Source: UBA1563 sp041667115 (GTDB lineage: Bacteria; Bacteroidota; Ignavibacteria; Ignavibacteriales; Ignavibacteriaceae). Taken from it: a stretch of DNA of 64,000 nucleotides. The stretch lies in contig JBAYFO010000013.1 in assembly GCA_041667115.1 (NCBI GenBank), forward strand, positions 9,207 to 73,206, read 5' to 3'. Positions 26,209-33,757 of the stretch are shown piece by piece. The translations under genes and the position numbers were made by a program. The notes beneath the pieces were generated by a model that did not search any database, was not told the DNA's origin, and saw only the letters and a program-made list of their open reading frames with translations. Numbering within the stretch: position 1 is the first letter of the stretch; each line of letters starts with the position of its first letter.

Positions 26209-26231
26209 TACGTATTCGTTTACAATACGTA
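26209..26231. terminator. Inverted repeat between convergent genes
   Basis: Perfect 8-bp arms TACGTATT/AATACGTA with a 7-nt loop, 1 bp after the GH16 stop codon. AT-rich with no T-run; it may serve both strands. Confidence 0.4.
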
Positions 26232-26265
26232 AAGAACTATAGCTGTTTTGTCTAAGAATTGCTTA

Positions 26266-26535
26266 TTAGCTTTTAGGGATCTCTTTTAAACCGGTTTCAA
26301 TTTTTTTAGCTAACTCAACATCGGAAATACCGACGATTTTAAGTTTTGCGCTTTTAACGGAGATAAGAGGTTCATCCCCCTGGCCGGTCATAAACTTATA
26401 TAAAGAATATCCTAGCCGGTTCCGGTCGTTTGCTATCGGAAGGTATTCCTTCAAGCTTTCGGTTAGAGTATAAACTTGTTTTTCAATGGTTGAAGCGGCA
26501 AATTCTTTTGTCGCCGGAGAAGGTAAAGTTGACAT
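26266..26535 (-). CDS. Small hypothetical protein
   Basis: 89 residues, predicted soluble and mostly helical at the N terminus (ATKEFAASTIEKQVYTLTESLKEYL split by short loops), then LISVKSAKLKIVGISDVELAKKIETGLKEI, which could be a small alpha/beta unit. No signal peptide or Cys. AGGAAA lies 9 bp before the ATG. It diverges from the LPS gene pair to its right and converges on the GH16 gene. I do not recognise a family. Confidence 0.6.
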   Translation of the reverse strand: MSTLPSPATKEFAASTIEKQVYTLTESLKEYLPIANDRNRLGYSLYKFMTGQGDEPLISVKSAKLKIVGISDVELAKKIETGLKEIPKS

Positions 26536-26606
26536 TAAATAATTTCCTATTTCTTTTTCCTTAAAATAATCACAACGCAGTTAATCTACAATTGCAATTC
26601 TTTTTC

Positions 26607-26614
26607 TAAATTTG
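26607..26614 (+). promoter_or_regulatory. Candidate -7 box (TAAATTTG) before the heptosyltransferase gene
   Basis: Fits TAnnTTTG. It would start a transcript about 10-15 bp before the TTG start codon, consistent with the missing ribosome site. No convincing -33 box. Confidence 0.35.
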
Positions 26615-26634
26615 TAAAAAGCTTTACCCATATT

Positions 26635-27624
26635 TTGAATATCAACAACTGTAAACATATTTTAATCGTTCGGCTTAGCTCTTTGGGCGATATTCTGCTG
26701 ACAACTCCGATGATCCGCAGCCTGAAAAAGCAGAATCCAGCTATGCAAATCGATTTTTTAGTCCGTTCGGAGTATGTCGATCTTTTAAAGTTCAATCCTC
26801 ATATTTCATCTCTCTTTCTTTTTAGCCGGAACGATCAAGAAAACAAAAATCTAAAAATAAAGATGATGGAAATGAAATATGATTGCGCTATTGATCTGCA
26901 GAACAACCTTCGCTCAAAACTTTTTCTTACTAGTCTTTCCGCCGAAAGTTTCTCGTTCAACAAAAAAAGATTTGAAAAAGTATTGTTGGTGCACATGAAA
27001 ATAAATTTATTGAAAAATGCCCAACCGATTCCCATCCGTTATGCAGAAACAATTCCATCGTTTCAGCTTGATAATGAAGGGCTTGAACTGTTCCTACCTG
27101 AAAGCACAGCAAGAATTGCAGGTGGACAAAATATCATTGGGCTATGTCCCGGTGCGCGTCATTTTACAAAGCGGTGGCCCGAAGAACGCTTTGTTCAACT
27201 TGGGAAACTTTTGATTGAAAAGGGATTTGCCGTTGCACTCTTAGGCGGAAAAAGCGATAAAGAAGTTTGTATGGAAATTTCAAAAGAAATTTCCGGCAGC
27301 CTCGATCTTTCAACTGATGATGATATTTTACAACTTGCAAAAGACATGCAGCAGTGCAAAGCTATCGTTTGCAATGATTCCGGATTAATGCATGCCGCGT
27401 GTGCGGTGAAGACGCCGGTTATAGCTATTTATGGATCAACCGTTAAGGAATTTGGTTTTACTCCATTTGGCTGTGAAAATATCATTTTAGAAAATAATTC
27501 TTTAACTTGCAGACCCTGTTCTCACATCGGAAGAAAAAAATGTCCGCAAAAACATTTCCGCTGTATGCTGGAACTAACACCACAACAGGCATTTGAATCA
27601 ATAATTAAAGTACTGAAACAATAA
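26635..27624 (+). CDS. Glycosyltransferase family 9 (LPS heptosyltransferase-like)
   Basis: 329 residues from a TTG at 26635; no ATG is available close to the conserved start ILIVRLSSLGDILLTTPMIRSL (about 10-31), so the TTG or a neighbouring codon must be used. The GT9 core continues with GLCPGARHFTKRWPEERF, ALLGGKSDKEV, CNDSGLMHAACAVKTPVIAIYGST and a Cys-rich end (CRPCSHIGRKKCPQKHFRC) common in ADP-heptose transferases. It adds heptose or a related sugar to the lipopolysaccharide inner core on the cytosolic face. Its TAA overlaps the ATG of the Kdo transferase gene (TAATG), so the pair is translationally coupled. Confidence 0.9.
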   Translation: MNINNCKHILIVRLSSLGDILLTTPMIRSLKKQNPAMQIDFLVRSEYVDLLKFNPHISSLFLFSRNDQENKNLKIKMMEMKYDCAIDLQNNLRSKLFLTSLSAESFSFNKKRFEKVLLVHMKINLLKNAQPIPIRYAETIPSFQLDNEGLELFLPESTARIAGGQNIIGLCPGARHFTKRWPEERFVQLGKLLIEKGFAVALLGGKSDKEVCMEISKEISGSLDLSTDDDILQLAKDMQQCKAIVCNDSGLMHAACAVKTPVIAIYGSTVKEFGFTPFGCENIILENNSLTCRPCSHIGRKKCPQKHFRCMLELTPQQAFESIIKVLKQ

Positions 27625-28901
27625 TGGACCTTTTCTGGAAATCCGCTTATAATATTCTAATTGTTCCTCTCTTGCTCTTTGCAATGAAGATCGCGCCCTG
27701 GTTCAACAAAAAAGTGAAACTTGGTGTTACAGGCAGAAAGCGGCTGTTTGAAGAATTAATTGTAAATAGTTCTTCTCTTGATAGAAAAAAAAAACTAATC
27801 TGGTTTCATTCGTCGTCTCTCGGAGAATTTGAGCAGGCAAAACCGATTATTGAAAAATTAAAACAATCGTCGGACGTCAATATTCTTGTAACATTTTTTT
27901 CTCCTTCAGGATTAGAAAACTCAAGAAAATATCCACATGCAGACCTGGTTTCATATCTTCCGATTGATACAGCCGCAAATGCGGAAAGATTTATCTCACT
28001 TGTAAATCCCTCCTTACTCGTATTGATGAGATATGACCTGTGGCCTAACCATATTTACGAACTCGCGAAGCGAAATATTCCGGTCTTTCTTGTTGATGCG
28101 ACGATGCGGAGTGATTCCGCCAGGAAAAATCTTTTCGCTAAATATTTCCACAAACATCTTTACGGAAAGTTATCCAAAATTTTAACTGTCTCGGAAACAG
28201 ATGCAATTAATTTTATTGCGTTCGATCTTCCGGCAGATGAAATAAATTCTGTCGGCGATACACGGTTTGACCGCGTATATCAACGAAGTTTAGTTGCCAA
28301 AGAAAAAAATTTAATTCGCAGCGAAATATTACAGAATAAAAAAGTGATTGTTGCAGGCAGCACCTGGTATGAAGATGAAGAGGTGCTCCTTCCGGCGTTT
28401 ATGAAGTTAACCGAATACGATGAAAACGTTTTACTTATTATTGCTCCACACGAACCGACCCTGATTCATCTTGAAAAGTTGGAAAATGAATGCGCCGGGA
28501 AAATAAAAACAATCCGTTTTTCAGCTTTAAATAATTATACGGATGAAAAAATTATTTTGATAGATTCAATCGGTATTTTGCTCACACTTTATTATTACGC
28601 TGATATTGCATTTGTCGGTGGAAGTTTTAAAAGCAACATTCACAATGTTCTTGAAGCGGCTGTTTACGGGGTTCCTGTAATCTCCGGTCCGAAAATCATT
28701 AATTCGCAGGAAGCGATTAAACTTGTCGAGCTTGGCGGTGGGATGATTATTAAAAATAAAAAAGAAGCATATCGTTCGTTGAGATTGTTGACGGATAAGG
28801 ATGATATCCGGAAAGCTAAAGGTAGAATCTCCAGGGAGTACGTGCAAAGCAATCTCGGAGCAACAGAAAAAATTCTGGAAGAAATGTACAAAGTAATTTG
28901 A
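27624..28901 (+). CDS. waaA: 3-deoxy-D-manno-octulosonic acid (Kdo) transferase
   Basis: 425 residues, the normal size. An N-terminal membrane anchor (IVPLLLFAMKIAPWF) precedes the Kdo transferase domain: WFHSSSLGEFEQAKPII (catalytic Glu in the LGEF region), FFSPSGLENSRKYP, SYLPIDTAANAERFI, VLMRYDLWPNHI, AGSTWYEDEEVLLPAF, IAPHEPTLI, and FVGGSFKSNIHNVLEAAVYG. The family's E-x-E-x-WPN motif is MRYDLWPN here; FCB members often vary at this site. It transfers Kdo from CMP-Kdo to lipid A precursor. Coupled to the GT9 gene before it, forming an LPS core unit, and it converges with the DinB gene 20 bp away. Confidence 0.93.
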   Translation: MDLFWKSAYNILIVPLLLFAMKIAPWFNKKVKLGVTGRKRLFEELIVNSSSLDRKKKLIWFHSSSLGEFEQAKPIIEKLKQSSDVNILVTFFSPSGLENSRKYPHADLVSYLPIDTAANAERFISLVNPSLLVLMRYDLWPNHIYELAKRNIPVFLVDATMRSDSARKNLFAKYFHKHLYGKLSKILTVSETDAINFIAFDLPADEINSVGDTRFDRVYQRSLVAKEKNLIRSEILQNKKVIVAGSTWYEDEEVLLPAFMKLTEYDENVLLIIAPHEPTLIHLEKLENECAGKIKTIRFSALNNYTDEKIILIDSIGILLTLYYYADIAFVGGSFKSNIHNVLEAAVYGVPVISGPKIINSQEAIKLVELGGGMIIKNKKEAYRSLRLLTDKDDIRKAKGRISREYVQSNLGATEKILEEMYKVI

Positions 28902-28921
28902 AATGAAGAACAGAATGAAAA

Positions 28922-29440
28922 TTATTCTTCTTTTAAATAACGAGTTTTGATAATATCTAAATGATGTTTTTCGTGCCCGATTGTAACAAAAATTATTGCT
29001 CTTGCTGTAATTTCCTTTCCGCTGGCTATTCCTTTCTGCGAAAGCATTTCATCATCTAACGTTTTGAACAATTCCAGATTAGCCGAACTTAAGTGGGCAT
29101 ATTCATTAAGCAAACTTTGTAGATTTCTATTTTGATATTTTCCGTTAGCAACATAATCATCCGCTGAAAAGCCGGGGAGTGGATTTTTTTCTCCACGCGA
29201 AATTGCCAACACTCTGTATCCGAAAATTCTTTCACTATCAACAATATGCGAAAGCACTTCTTTCATCATCCATTTTCCTTCGGCGTACCGGAAAGCGGCT
29301 TCTTCTTCGCTGATATTTTTAAATAGAGAAACAATTTCTTCCGCTTGAAGTTTGAAGAAAGAAAAAATGTCGTCAGCATTTATTAAATCAATATAACGTT
29401 GATAATACGGTGCGTATTCGGTTGCTTCCGGTTTTTGCAT
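28922..29440 (-). CDS. DinB/YfiT family metal-dependent protein
   Basis: 172 residues, four-helix DinB fold. The likely metal ligands are visible: His in EVLSHIVDSERIFGYR (about 66) and two in IGHEKHHLDII (about 155-159). YRVLAISRGEKNPLPGF and DDYVANGKYQNRN are typical of the DinB_2 group. Members act as putative thiol transferases, and bacillithiol S-transferases belong to this fold, which fits the presence of BshA in this window; the assignment is only plausible. Last gene of a tight minus-strand run (24 bp after the peptidase gene). Confidence 0.85.
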   Translation of the reverse strand: MQKPEATEYAPYYQRYIDLINADDIFSFFKLQAEEIVSLFKNISEEEAAFRYAEGKWMMKEVLSHIVDSERIFGYRVLAISRGEKNPLPGFSADDYVANGKYQNRNLQSLLNEYAHLSSANLELFKTLDDEMLSQKGIASGKEITARAIIFVTIGHEKHHLDIIKTRYLKEE

Positions 29441-29464
29441 TTTAGAATATTCCTTTCAATTAAA

Positions 29465-30430
29465 TTACTTTTCCCAAATTTTTACATCTTTTTTGCCCTC
29501 GGAGGTTACAAATCCACGCAGCATACTTTTTGTGTTGTACTGCAACGTGAAATTCCCATCCTTATCAACTGCAATTAAACCGCCGTCATCAGCGCTTAAG
29601 CGGTTGTGGATCATCTCATTTGCGGCATCGCTTAAACTTATATTTTTATATTCCATCATTGCTGAAACATTAAAGGCTACCGTATTTTTGATAAATTTTT
29701 CTCCCCATCCGGTGCACGAAATCGCGCATGTTTTATTGTTGGCATACGTTCCGGCACCTATGATCGGCGCATCGCCAACACGCCCCGGTTTTTTCATCGA
29801 CATTCCACCGGTAGAAGTTGCGGCTGCAAGGTTTCCCTCTTTATCTAATGCGACTGCGCCAACGGTTCCCTTTTTCTTCTCCTTAATTTCGTTTCGTTCT
29901 TTCAACCATTTCCCATACCGGCTTTCTTCAATAAAATATTTCGGATCGACTCGTTTGATCCCTACTTCATCAGCGAATTTTTCGGCTCCTGTGCCGGCAA
30001 GAAAAACATGTTTAGATTTTTCCATAACCGCTCGTGCAAGTGTAACCGGATTTTTAATAGTTTTCACTCCGGTAACCGATCCGCATGATAAATCTTTCCC
30101 GCTCATAATTGCCGCATCTAATTCAGCTTTTCCTTCGGAAGTTAAGACAGCTCCTTTTCCCGCGTTGAATAAAGGATTATCTTCAAGATAGTTGATCACT
30201 TTTTCGACGGCATCGACGCTGGTTCCACCGTTTGAAAGAATTTGCTTTCCAATTTCCAAAGCTTTATCAAGTGATGACAGATAATCTTGTTTTAATGCCT
30301 CAGGCATATTTTCATCCATACCACCGGCTCCGCCGTGAATTACTAAAACATATTTCCCGGTTGTTTGAGCATTGGGTATCAGACAAAAAAGGAACAGCAT
30401 TGATACAAGAGTCAAATATTTTATCTTCAT
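29465..30430 (-). CDS. Isoaspartyl peptidase / L-asparaginase (Ntn hydrolase), secreted
   Basis: 321 residues with a signal peptide (to about 22, LIPNAQTTG). Family 2 asparaginase layout: LVIHGGAGG at the start, NAGKGAVLTSEGKAELDAAIM, GSVTGVKTIKNPV, then the autocleavage site KKKGTVGAVALDKEG, whose Thr becomes the N-terminal nucleophile, and ATSTGGMSMKKPGRVGDAPIIGAGTYA. It removes isoaspartyl residues from peptides or hydrolyses asparagine; the signal peptide places it in the periplasm. Spacing of 12 bp to the epimerase gene upstream suggests one transcript. Confidence 0.92.
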   Translation of the reverse strand: MKIKYLTLVSMLFLFCLIPNAQTTGKYVLVIHGGAGGMDENMPEALKQDYLSSLDKALEIGKQILSNGGTSVDAVEKVINYLEDNPLFNAGKGAVLTSEGKAELDAAIMSGKDLSCGSVTGVKTIKNPVTLARAVMEKSKHVFLAGTGAEKFADEVGIKRVDPKYFIEESRYGKWLKERNEIKEKKKGTVGAVALDKEGNLAAATSTGGMSMKKPGRVGDAPIIGAGTYANNKTCAISCTGWGEKFIKNTVAFNVSAMMEYKNISLSDAANEMIHNRLSADDGGLIAVDKDGNFTLQYNTKSMLRGFVTSEGKKDVKIWEK

Positions 30431-30442
30431 AAATTCCTCAAA

Positions 30443-31390
30443 TCAATTATTATTTTGAAATAGTTCAATAAAATAATGGATCGTCTCTTTTAAGCCTTCA
30501 AGTAAATTATGTTGAGTGTGGAAACCGAGTTGCTGTTTTGTTTCTTCAATTGACGCGAGACTATGCTTAATGTCGCCGGGACGTTCTTTCTCATAACGAA
30601 TTTTACTTTTACTGTTTGTTAGTTCCAAAACAAGTTGAACAAGTTGGTTGATGGAAATTGCTGTTCCGCATGCAACATTATATGTTCCGGTTACATGTTC
30701 GGTGGTTGCGGCTAAAATATTTGCAGTTACAACATCTTTCACAAAAATGAAATCTCTCGTTTGCTCCCCATCCCCATAAATAATTATTTCTTTGTTTTGC
30801 AAAGCATTGTTAACGAAAATTGGAATCGCTGCCGCGTATTGACTTTTCGGATCTTGCCGCGGACCAAAAACATTAAAATAGCGGAGAGAAATTGTCTCCA
30901 ATCCAAAATTTTCAAAATAGGATTGCAAGTAATATTCTCCGTCAAGTTTCGTAATTCCGTATGGAGATTTTGGTGCCGGTTTCATTGCAATGGTTTTTGG
31001 AGAATCAGGATTATCACCATAGACAGCTGCAGAACTGCTATGCACGATCTTTTTTATCTTATGTTTTGCTGCTGCTTCAAGAACGTTGAGCAGTCCATTT
31101 ACATTGATGGAAACACATGCAAAAGGATTTTCAACCGATTCCGGAACCGATATCATCGCAGCTAAATGATGGACATAATCGGCATTTTCTAAAACGGAGA
31201 AAACAGTTTCTTTATCCGTAATACTTCCATTAATAAAAGTAACATTTTCAAAACCGTTCAAATTTTTTTCAAACCCGCTTCTCAGATTATCAAGAACAAA
31301 AACTTTGGCATTTTGTTTTGACCAATATTCAACAATGTGGCTGCCGATAAATCCGGCGCCGCCGGTTACAACAATTTTTTTCTGCATCAA
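30443..31390 (-). CDS. NAD-dependent epimerase, UDP-glucose 4-epimerase type
   Basis: 315 residues. Rossmann start VTGGAGFIGSHIVEYW, then VFVLDNLRSGFEKNL, HLAAMISVPESVENP, the catalytic SSAAVYG and SPYGITKLDGEYY (YxxxK), SLRYFNVFGPRQDPKSQYAAAIP and RDFIFVKDVV. This is an extended SDR of the GalE/WbpP type that interconverts UDP-hexoses or UDP-GlcNAc/GalNAc for surface polysaccharide. It may work with the UDP-sugar dehydrogenase at 42256, though the genes are apart. Tightly spaced with the omega-amidase and peptidase genes. Confidence 0.9.
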   Translation of the reverse strand: MMQKKIVVTGGAGFIGSHIVEYWSKQNAKVFVLDNLRSGFEKNLNGFENVTFINGSITDKETVFSVLENADYVHHLAAMISVPESVENPFACVSINVNGLLNVLEAAAKHKIKKIVHSSSAAVYGDNPDSPKTIAMKPAPKSPYGITKLDGEYYLQSYFENFGLETISLRYFNVFGPRQDPKSQYAAAIPIFVNNALQNKEIIIYGDGEQTRDFIFVKDVVTANILAATTEHVTGTYNVACGTAISINQLVQLVLELTNSKSKIRYEKERPGDIKHSLASIEETKQQLGFHTQHNLLEGLKETIHYFIELFQNNN

Positions 31391-31399
31391 TAAACCGCT

Positions 31400-32161
31400 T
31401 TAGATTAATTTTATATCATAGAGAAACGGGAAGTGGGTTCTCGTTTTTTCGACTGTACCGAGTTCAATTTCAGCCGAATAAAATCCTTCGGCATTTTCAA
31501 TCGCCAGCAATTCTTCACCCATTGGATCGAACAAGCTGCTGAAGCCATTGTAATTTGCTTTTGGATCGGAGCCAACCCGGTTCACGCCAATCACATAACA
31601 TTGATTTTCTATCGCACGGGCTTTTAATAACGTGCGCCAATGTTCAATGCGGGTATCAGGCCAGTTCGCGATGTTGACGATGAGGTCAACTTTTTCTTTC
31701 GCGTACTTTCTGAATAATTCGGGAAAACGAAGATCGTAACAAATAGACAAACCGATTTTCCAATCGTGCAAATTTGTAATCTCGGGAGAATCACCGGCAG
31801 AATAAAATTTGTTTTCACCCGCTAAAGAGAACGGATGAATTTTATTGTACTCTTTAACCGTCTCTCCAAAATAATCGATATGCACGAGTGAATTATAGAA
31901 TTTTTTGTTCTCTTCTTGAATAAATCCACCGATAATATCAGTTTGATAAACAAGTGCAAATTTTTTAAAGAAGGAAACCGTATCACCGTCGATAGCCTCG
32001 CATAGTTTCGCGGCATCCATAGAAAAGCCGGTCAGCGTCATCTCCGGGAAAATCAATAAATCGGAATCGGTGTATTGTTCTTTCAATATTCTGAACAATT
32101 TTTTCTGATTCTCTTCCTTGTTTTCCCAAACTGGGTTGTATTGTACAAAAGATATTTTCAT
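31400..32161 (-). CDS. Carbon-nitrogen hydrolase, omega-amidase (YafV/NIT2 type)
   Basis: 253 residues from the ATG at 32161; an upstream in-frame start would add 30 hydrophobic residues not present in the family. The nitrilase catalytic triad is visible: Glu in LLIFPEMTLTGFS, Lys in EYNKIHPFSLAGE and Cys in GLSICYDLRFPELFR. The NWPDTRIEHWRTLLKARAIENQ and VNRVG.DP segments match YafV/Nit2 omega-amidases, which hydrolyse alpha-ketoglutaramate and related compounds made by glutamine transaminases. First gene of the minus-strand run down to DinB, with 9 bp to the epimerase gene. Confidence 0.9.
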   Translation of the reverse strand: MKISFVQYNPVWENKEENQKKLFRILKEQYTDSDLLIFPEMTLTGFSMDAAKLCEAIDGDTVSFFKKFALVYQTDIIGGFIQEENKKFYNSLVHIDYFGETVKEYNKIHPFSLAGENKFYSAGDSPEITNLHDWKIGLSICYDLRFPELFRKYAKEKVDLIVNIANWPDTRIEHWRTLLKARAIENQCYVIGVNRVGSDPKANYNGFSSLFDPMGEELLAIENAEGFYSAEIELGTVEKTRTHFPFLYDIKLI

Positions 32162-32353
32162 TATTTTATCTCTCAGAATTTTATTAGCTAACTTAATAAA
32201 TATTTTTTGATGAATAAACTCAATTAGAAATAAACAAATAACAAATAGCAAAAAACAATTTACAAAAGAGAACTTTCAAATTATCAGCGAACGGTGCAAA
32301 GGAAAACATGCTTTTCTGAGATTTGGGAATGGAACTTTGGAATTTAGAATTTT

Positions 32354-32821
32354 ATGACTAAAACAAATGCAGTGAGAATGTTGGAAGCTGCGGAAATTTT
32401 GTTCTCAACATTTGAATATGAAGTTGACGAAAACGATCTTTCCGGTGAAACGGCAGCAAAAAAAATTAATGCCGAAGCTGATGCGGTTTTCAAAACATTA
32501 GTTGCCAGAAATGAAGTGAACGAAGTCTGTGTCTTTTGTATTCCCGTTACTATGGAACTTAATCTGAAAAAAGCTGCAAGAGCTTCGGGGAGCAAATCTA
32601 TTGCACTCATTCACGTAAAAGAATTGCTCACGCTAACCGGATATATTCGCGGCGGATGCTCACCTGTCGGGATGAAGAAAAAATTCCCAACTTTTCTTGA
32701 TGAAACCGCCCAGCTTTTTGAAACGATCTTCGTTAGCGCCGGAGTCAGGGGAATGCAAATTCGCCTTTCCCCGCTTGATTTACAGAAAATGACGGAAGCG
32801 GAATTTGCAGATTTAACGTGA
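32354..32821 (+). CDS. ybaK: YbaK/EbsC family Cys-tRNA(Pro) deacylase
   Basis: 155 residues, full length. The YbaK fingerprint GYIRGGCSPVGMKKKFPTFLDE (around 95-117) includes the motif that shapes the deacylation pocket, and VFKTLVARNEVNEVCVFCIPV matches the substrate-binding beta-sheet. The enzyme hydrolyses Cys-tRNA(Pro) formed by misacylation, in the cytosol. No clear ribosome site precedes the ATG. It is divergent from the omega-amidase operon, with about 190 bp of shared upstream DNA. Confidence 0.92.
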   Translation: MTKTNAVRMLEAAEILFSTFEYEVDENDLSGETAAKKINAEADAVFKTLVARNEVNEVCVFCIPVTMELNLKKAARASGSKSIALIHVKELLTLTGYIRGGCSPVGMKKKFPTFLDETAQLFETIFVSAGVRGMQIRLSPLDLQKMTEAEFADLT

Positions 32822-32989
32822 AAAAGAAGTCCCAAACAGCAAAAAAACAAATCCCGAATAACGCTCAAAACTCGATATGCCAATTGAAAAGAGAAAGGAT
32901 TAGCCTATTCCTTTGAAATTTGAGTAGTTGAATGCGAAATTTGCTTGTCTTTTGTTTTTTTGGAGATTGGAATTTATTTAGAAAATTGA

Positions 32990-32997
32990 TATTTTTG
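32990..32997 (+). promoter_or_regulatory. Candidate -7 box (TATTTTTG) of the 54-residue protein gene
   Basis: Fits TAnnTTTG; ATTGG at about the right distance upstream (32966-32970) is a partial -33 match. The transcript would begin a few bases later and carry the AGGAG at 33008-33013. Confidence 0.5.
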
Positions 32998-33021
32998 CAC
33001 TAAACATTAGGAGAAGTAAAA

Positions 33022-33186
33022 ATGGCAAAAGTACAGAGCTTTGGTGATAAAGCTAAAGGCAAGAAAAAAGACCCAACGGTGAATGTTAAAGTTATTAAAT
33101 CTGTAAAGACTGATAAGGGAACGTTCAAATTCAACGAAAAATTTGTAAGACTTGACGACATTAGCAAGATAAATACGATTAAGTAA
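33022..33186 (+). CDS. Small basic conserved protein (54 residues)
   Basis: MAKVQSFGDKAKGKKKDP followed by VNVKVIKSVKTDKGTFKFNEKFVRL split over two strands and a short acidic end. AGGAG lies 7 bp before the ATG, a candidate promoter precedes it and a strong bidirectional terminator follows, so it is a stand-alone gene. It is basic and compact, like small ribosome- or RNA-associated proteins; I recall close relatives as conserved hypotheticals in FCB genomes but cannot name a function. It was found by reading, being below the usual length cut-off. Confidence 0.75.
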   Translation: MAKVQSFGDKAKGKKKDPTVNVKVIKSVKTDKGTFKFNEKFVRLDDISKINTIK

Positions 33187-33211
33187 TTTTATCACCCCGC
33201 ACTTTTTTAAG

Positions 33212-33239
33212 AAAAGAGGCTGTTTCATCAGCCTCTTTT
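33212..33239. terminator. Bidirectional terminator between convergent genes
   Basis: Perfect 11-bp stem AAAAGAGGCTG/CAGCCTCTTTT with a 6-nt loop; T-runs on both strands. It serves the 33022 gene and the ferredoxin gene. Confidence 0.9.
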
Positions 33240-33252
33240 CATTTTAAATCGT

Positions 33253-33459
33253 TTATTCTGTTATCGATTCAACCGGGCAAACGTCAGCGCAGTTTTTGCA
33301 ATTATCACATAACTCTTGCACGATATAGGGATGATCTTCAGATAAAGCCGGATTTGATTTCCCGTCCAATTCATATTCTGCTCCCGGATAATAAATTGCA
33401 TTATTCGGACATTCATCTATACACGCATTACAACTTATGCATTCTTCACTAATTACCAT
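33253..33459 (-). CDS. 2[4Fe-4S] ferredoxin, YfhL-like
   Basis: 68 residues with two cluster motifs: CISCNACIDECPNNAI (about 7-22) and CDNCKNCADVCPVESI (about 51-66), each CxxCxxC...CP. The insert between them (YPGAEYELDGKSNP) is typical of YfhL/Fdx ferredoxins. It is a cytosolic low-potential electron carrier. It stands alone, converging on the 54-residue protein gene. Confidence 0.92.
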   Translation of the reverse strand: MVISEECISCNACIDECPNNAIYYPGAEYELDGKSNPALSEDHPYIVQELCDNCKNCADVCPVESITE

Positions 33460-33757
33460 TTTTTCTCCATTTTTTTTAGAATTTGCTATCTATAACAAAA
33501 ATAATGCCTGAAAAATTTTTCATGAGAAGCGTATTTTTTTATAAAAATGATAAAATCTCCTTTGAAGTTATCTATTTAGAGAAAAGCTCCCACCAATGAG
33601 AAGAATTAGCAATTATTTCCCGATGGCATAGAAAATCTTTTCACTTTTAGGAGGGTATAGAAAAACTTTTCTCTTTTTCAAGTTGATAAATAACTATTTT
33701 TCTCCTTTCTTTATGGTTAGATAAATTTCTCTTTTACAAATTGATTAAGGACCTCGT
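33460..33757. other. Intergenic region upstream of tex with imperfect direct repeats
   Basis: About 300 bp, AT-rich, no coding frame. Two imperfect copies of a 22-bp string (TTCTCTTTTTCAAGTTGAT at 33669 and TTCTCTTTTACAAATTGAT at 33727) are 58 bp apart, and two shorter ATAGAAAA...CTTTT strings lie upstream. Possibly regulatory; no known motif recognised. Confidence 0.35.

Noticed and set aside
32890..32914. GAAAGGATTAG string resembling element copy F, upstream of the 33022 gene
   Set aside because: It matches 11 bases of the left part but lacks the TTTTTCATCC core; likely chance.
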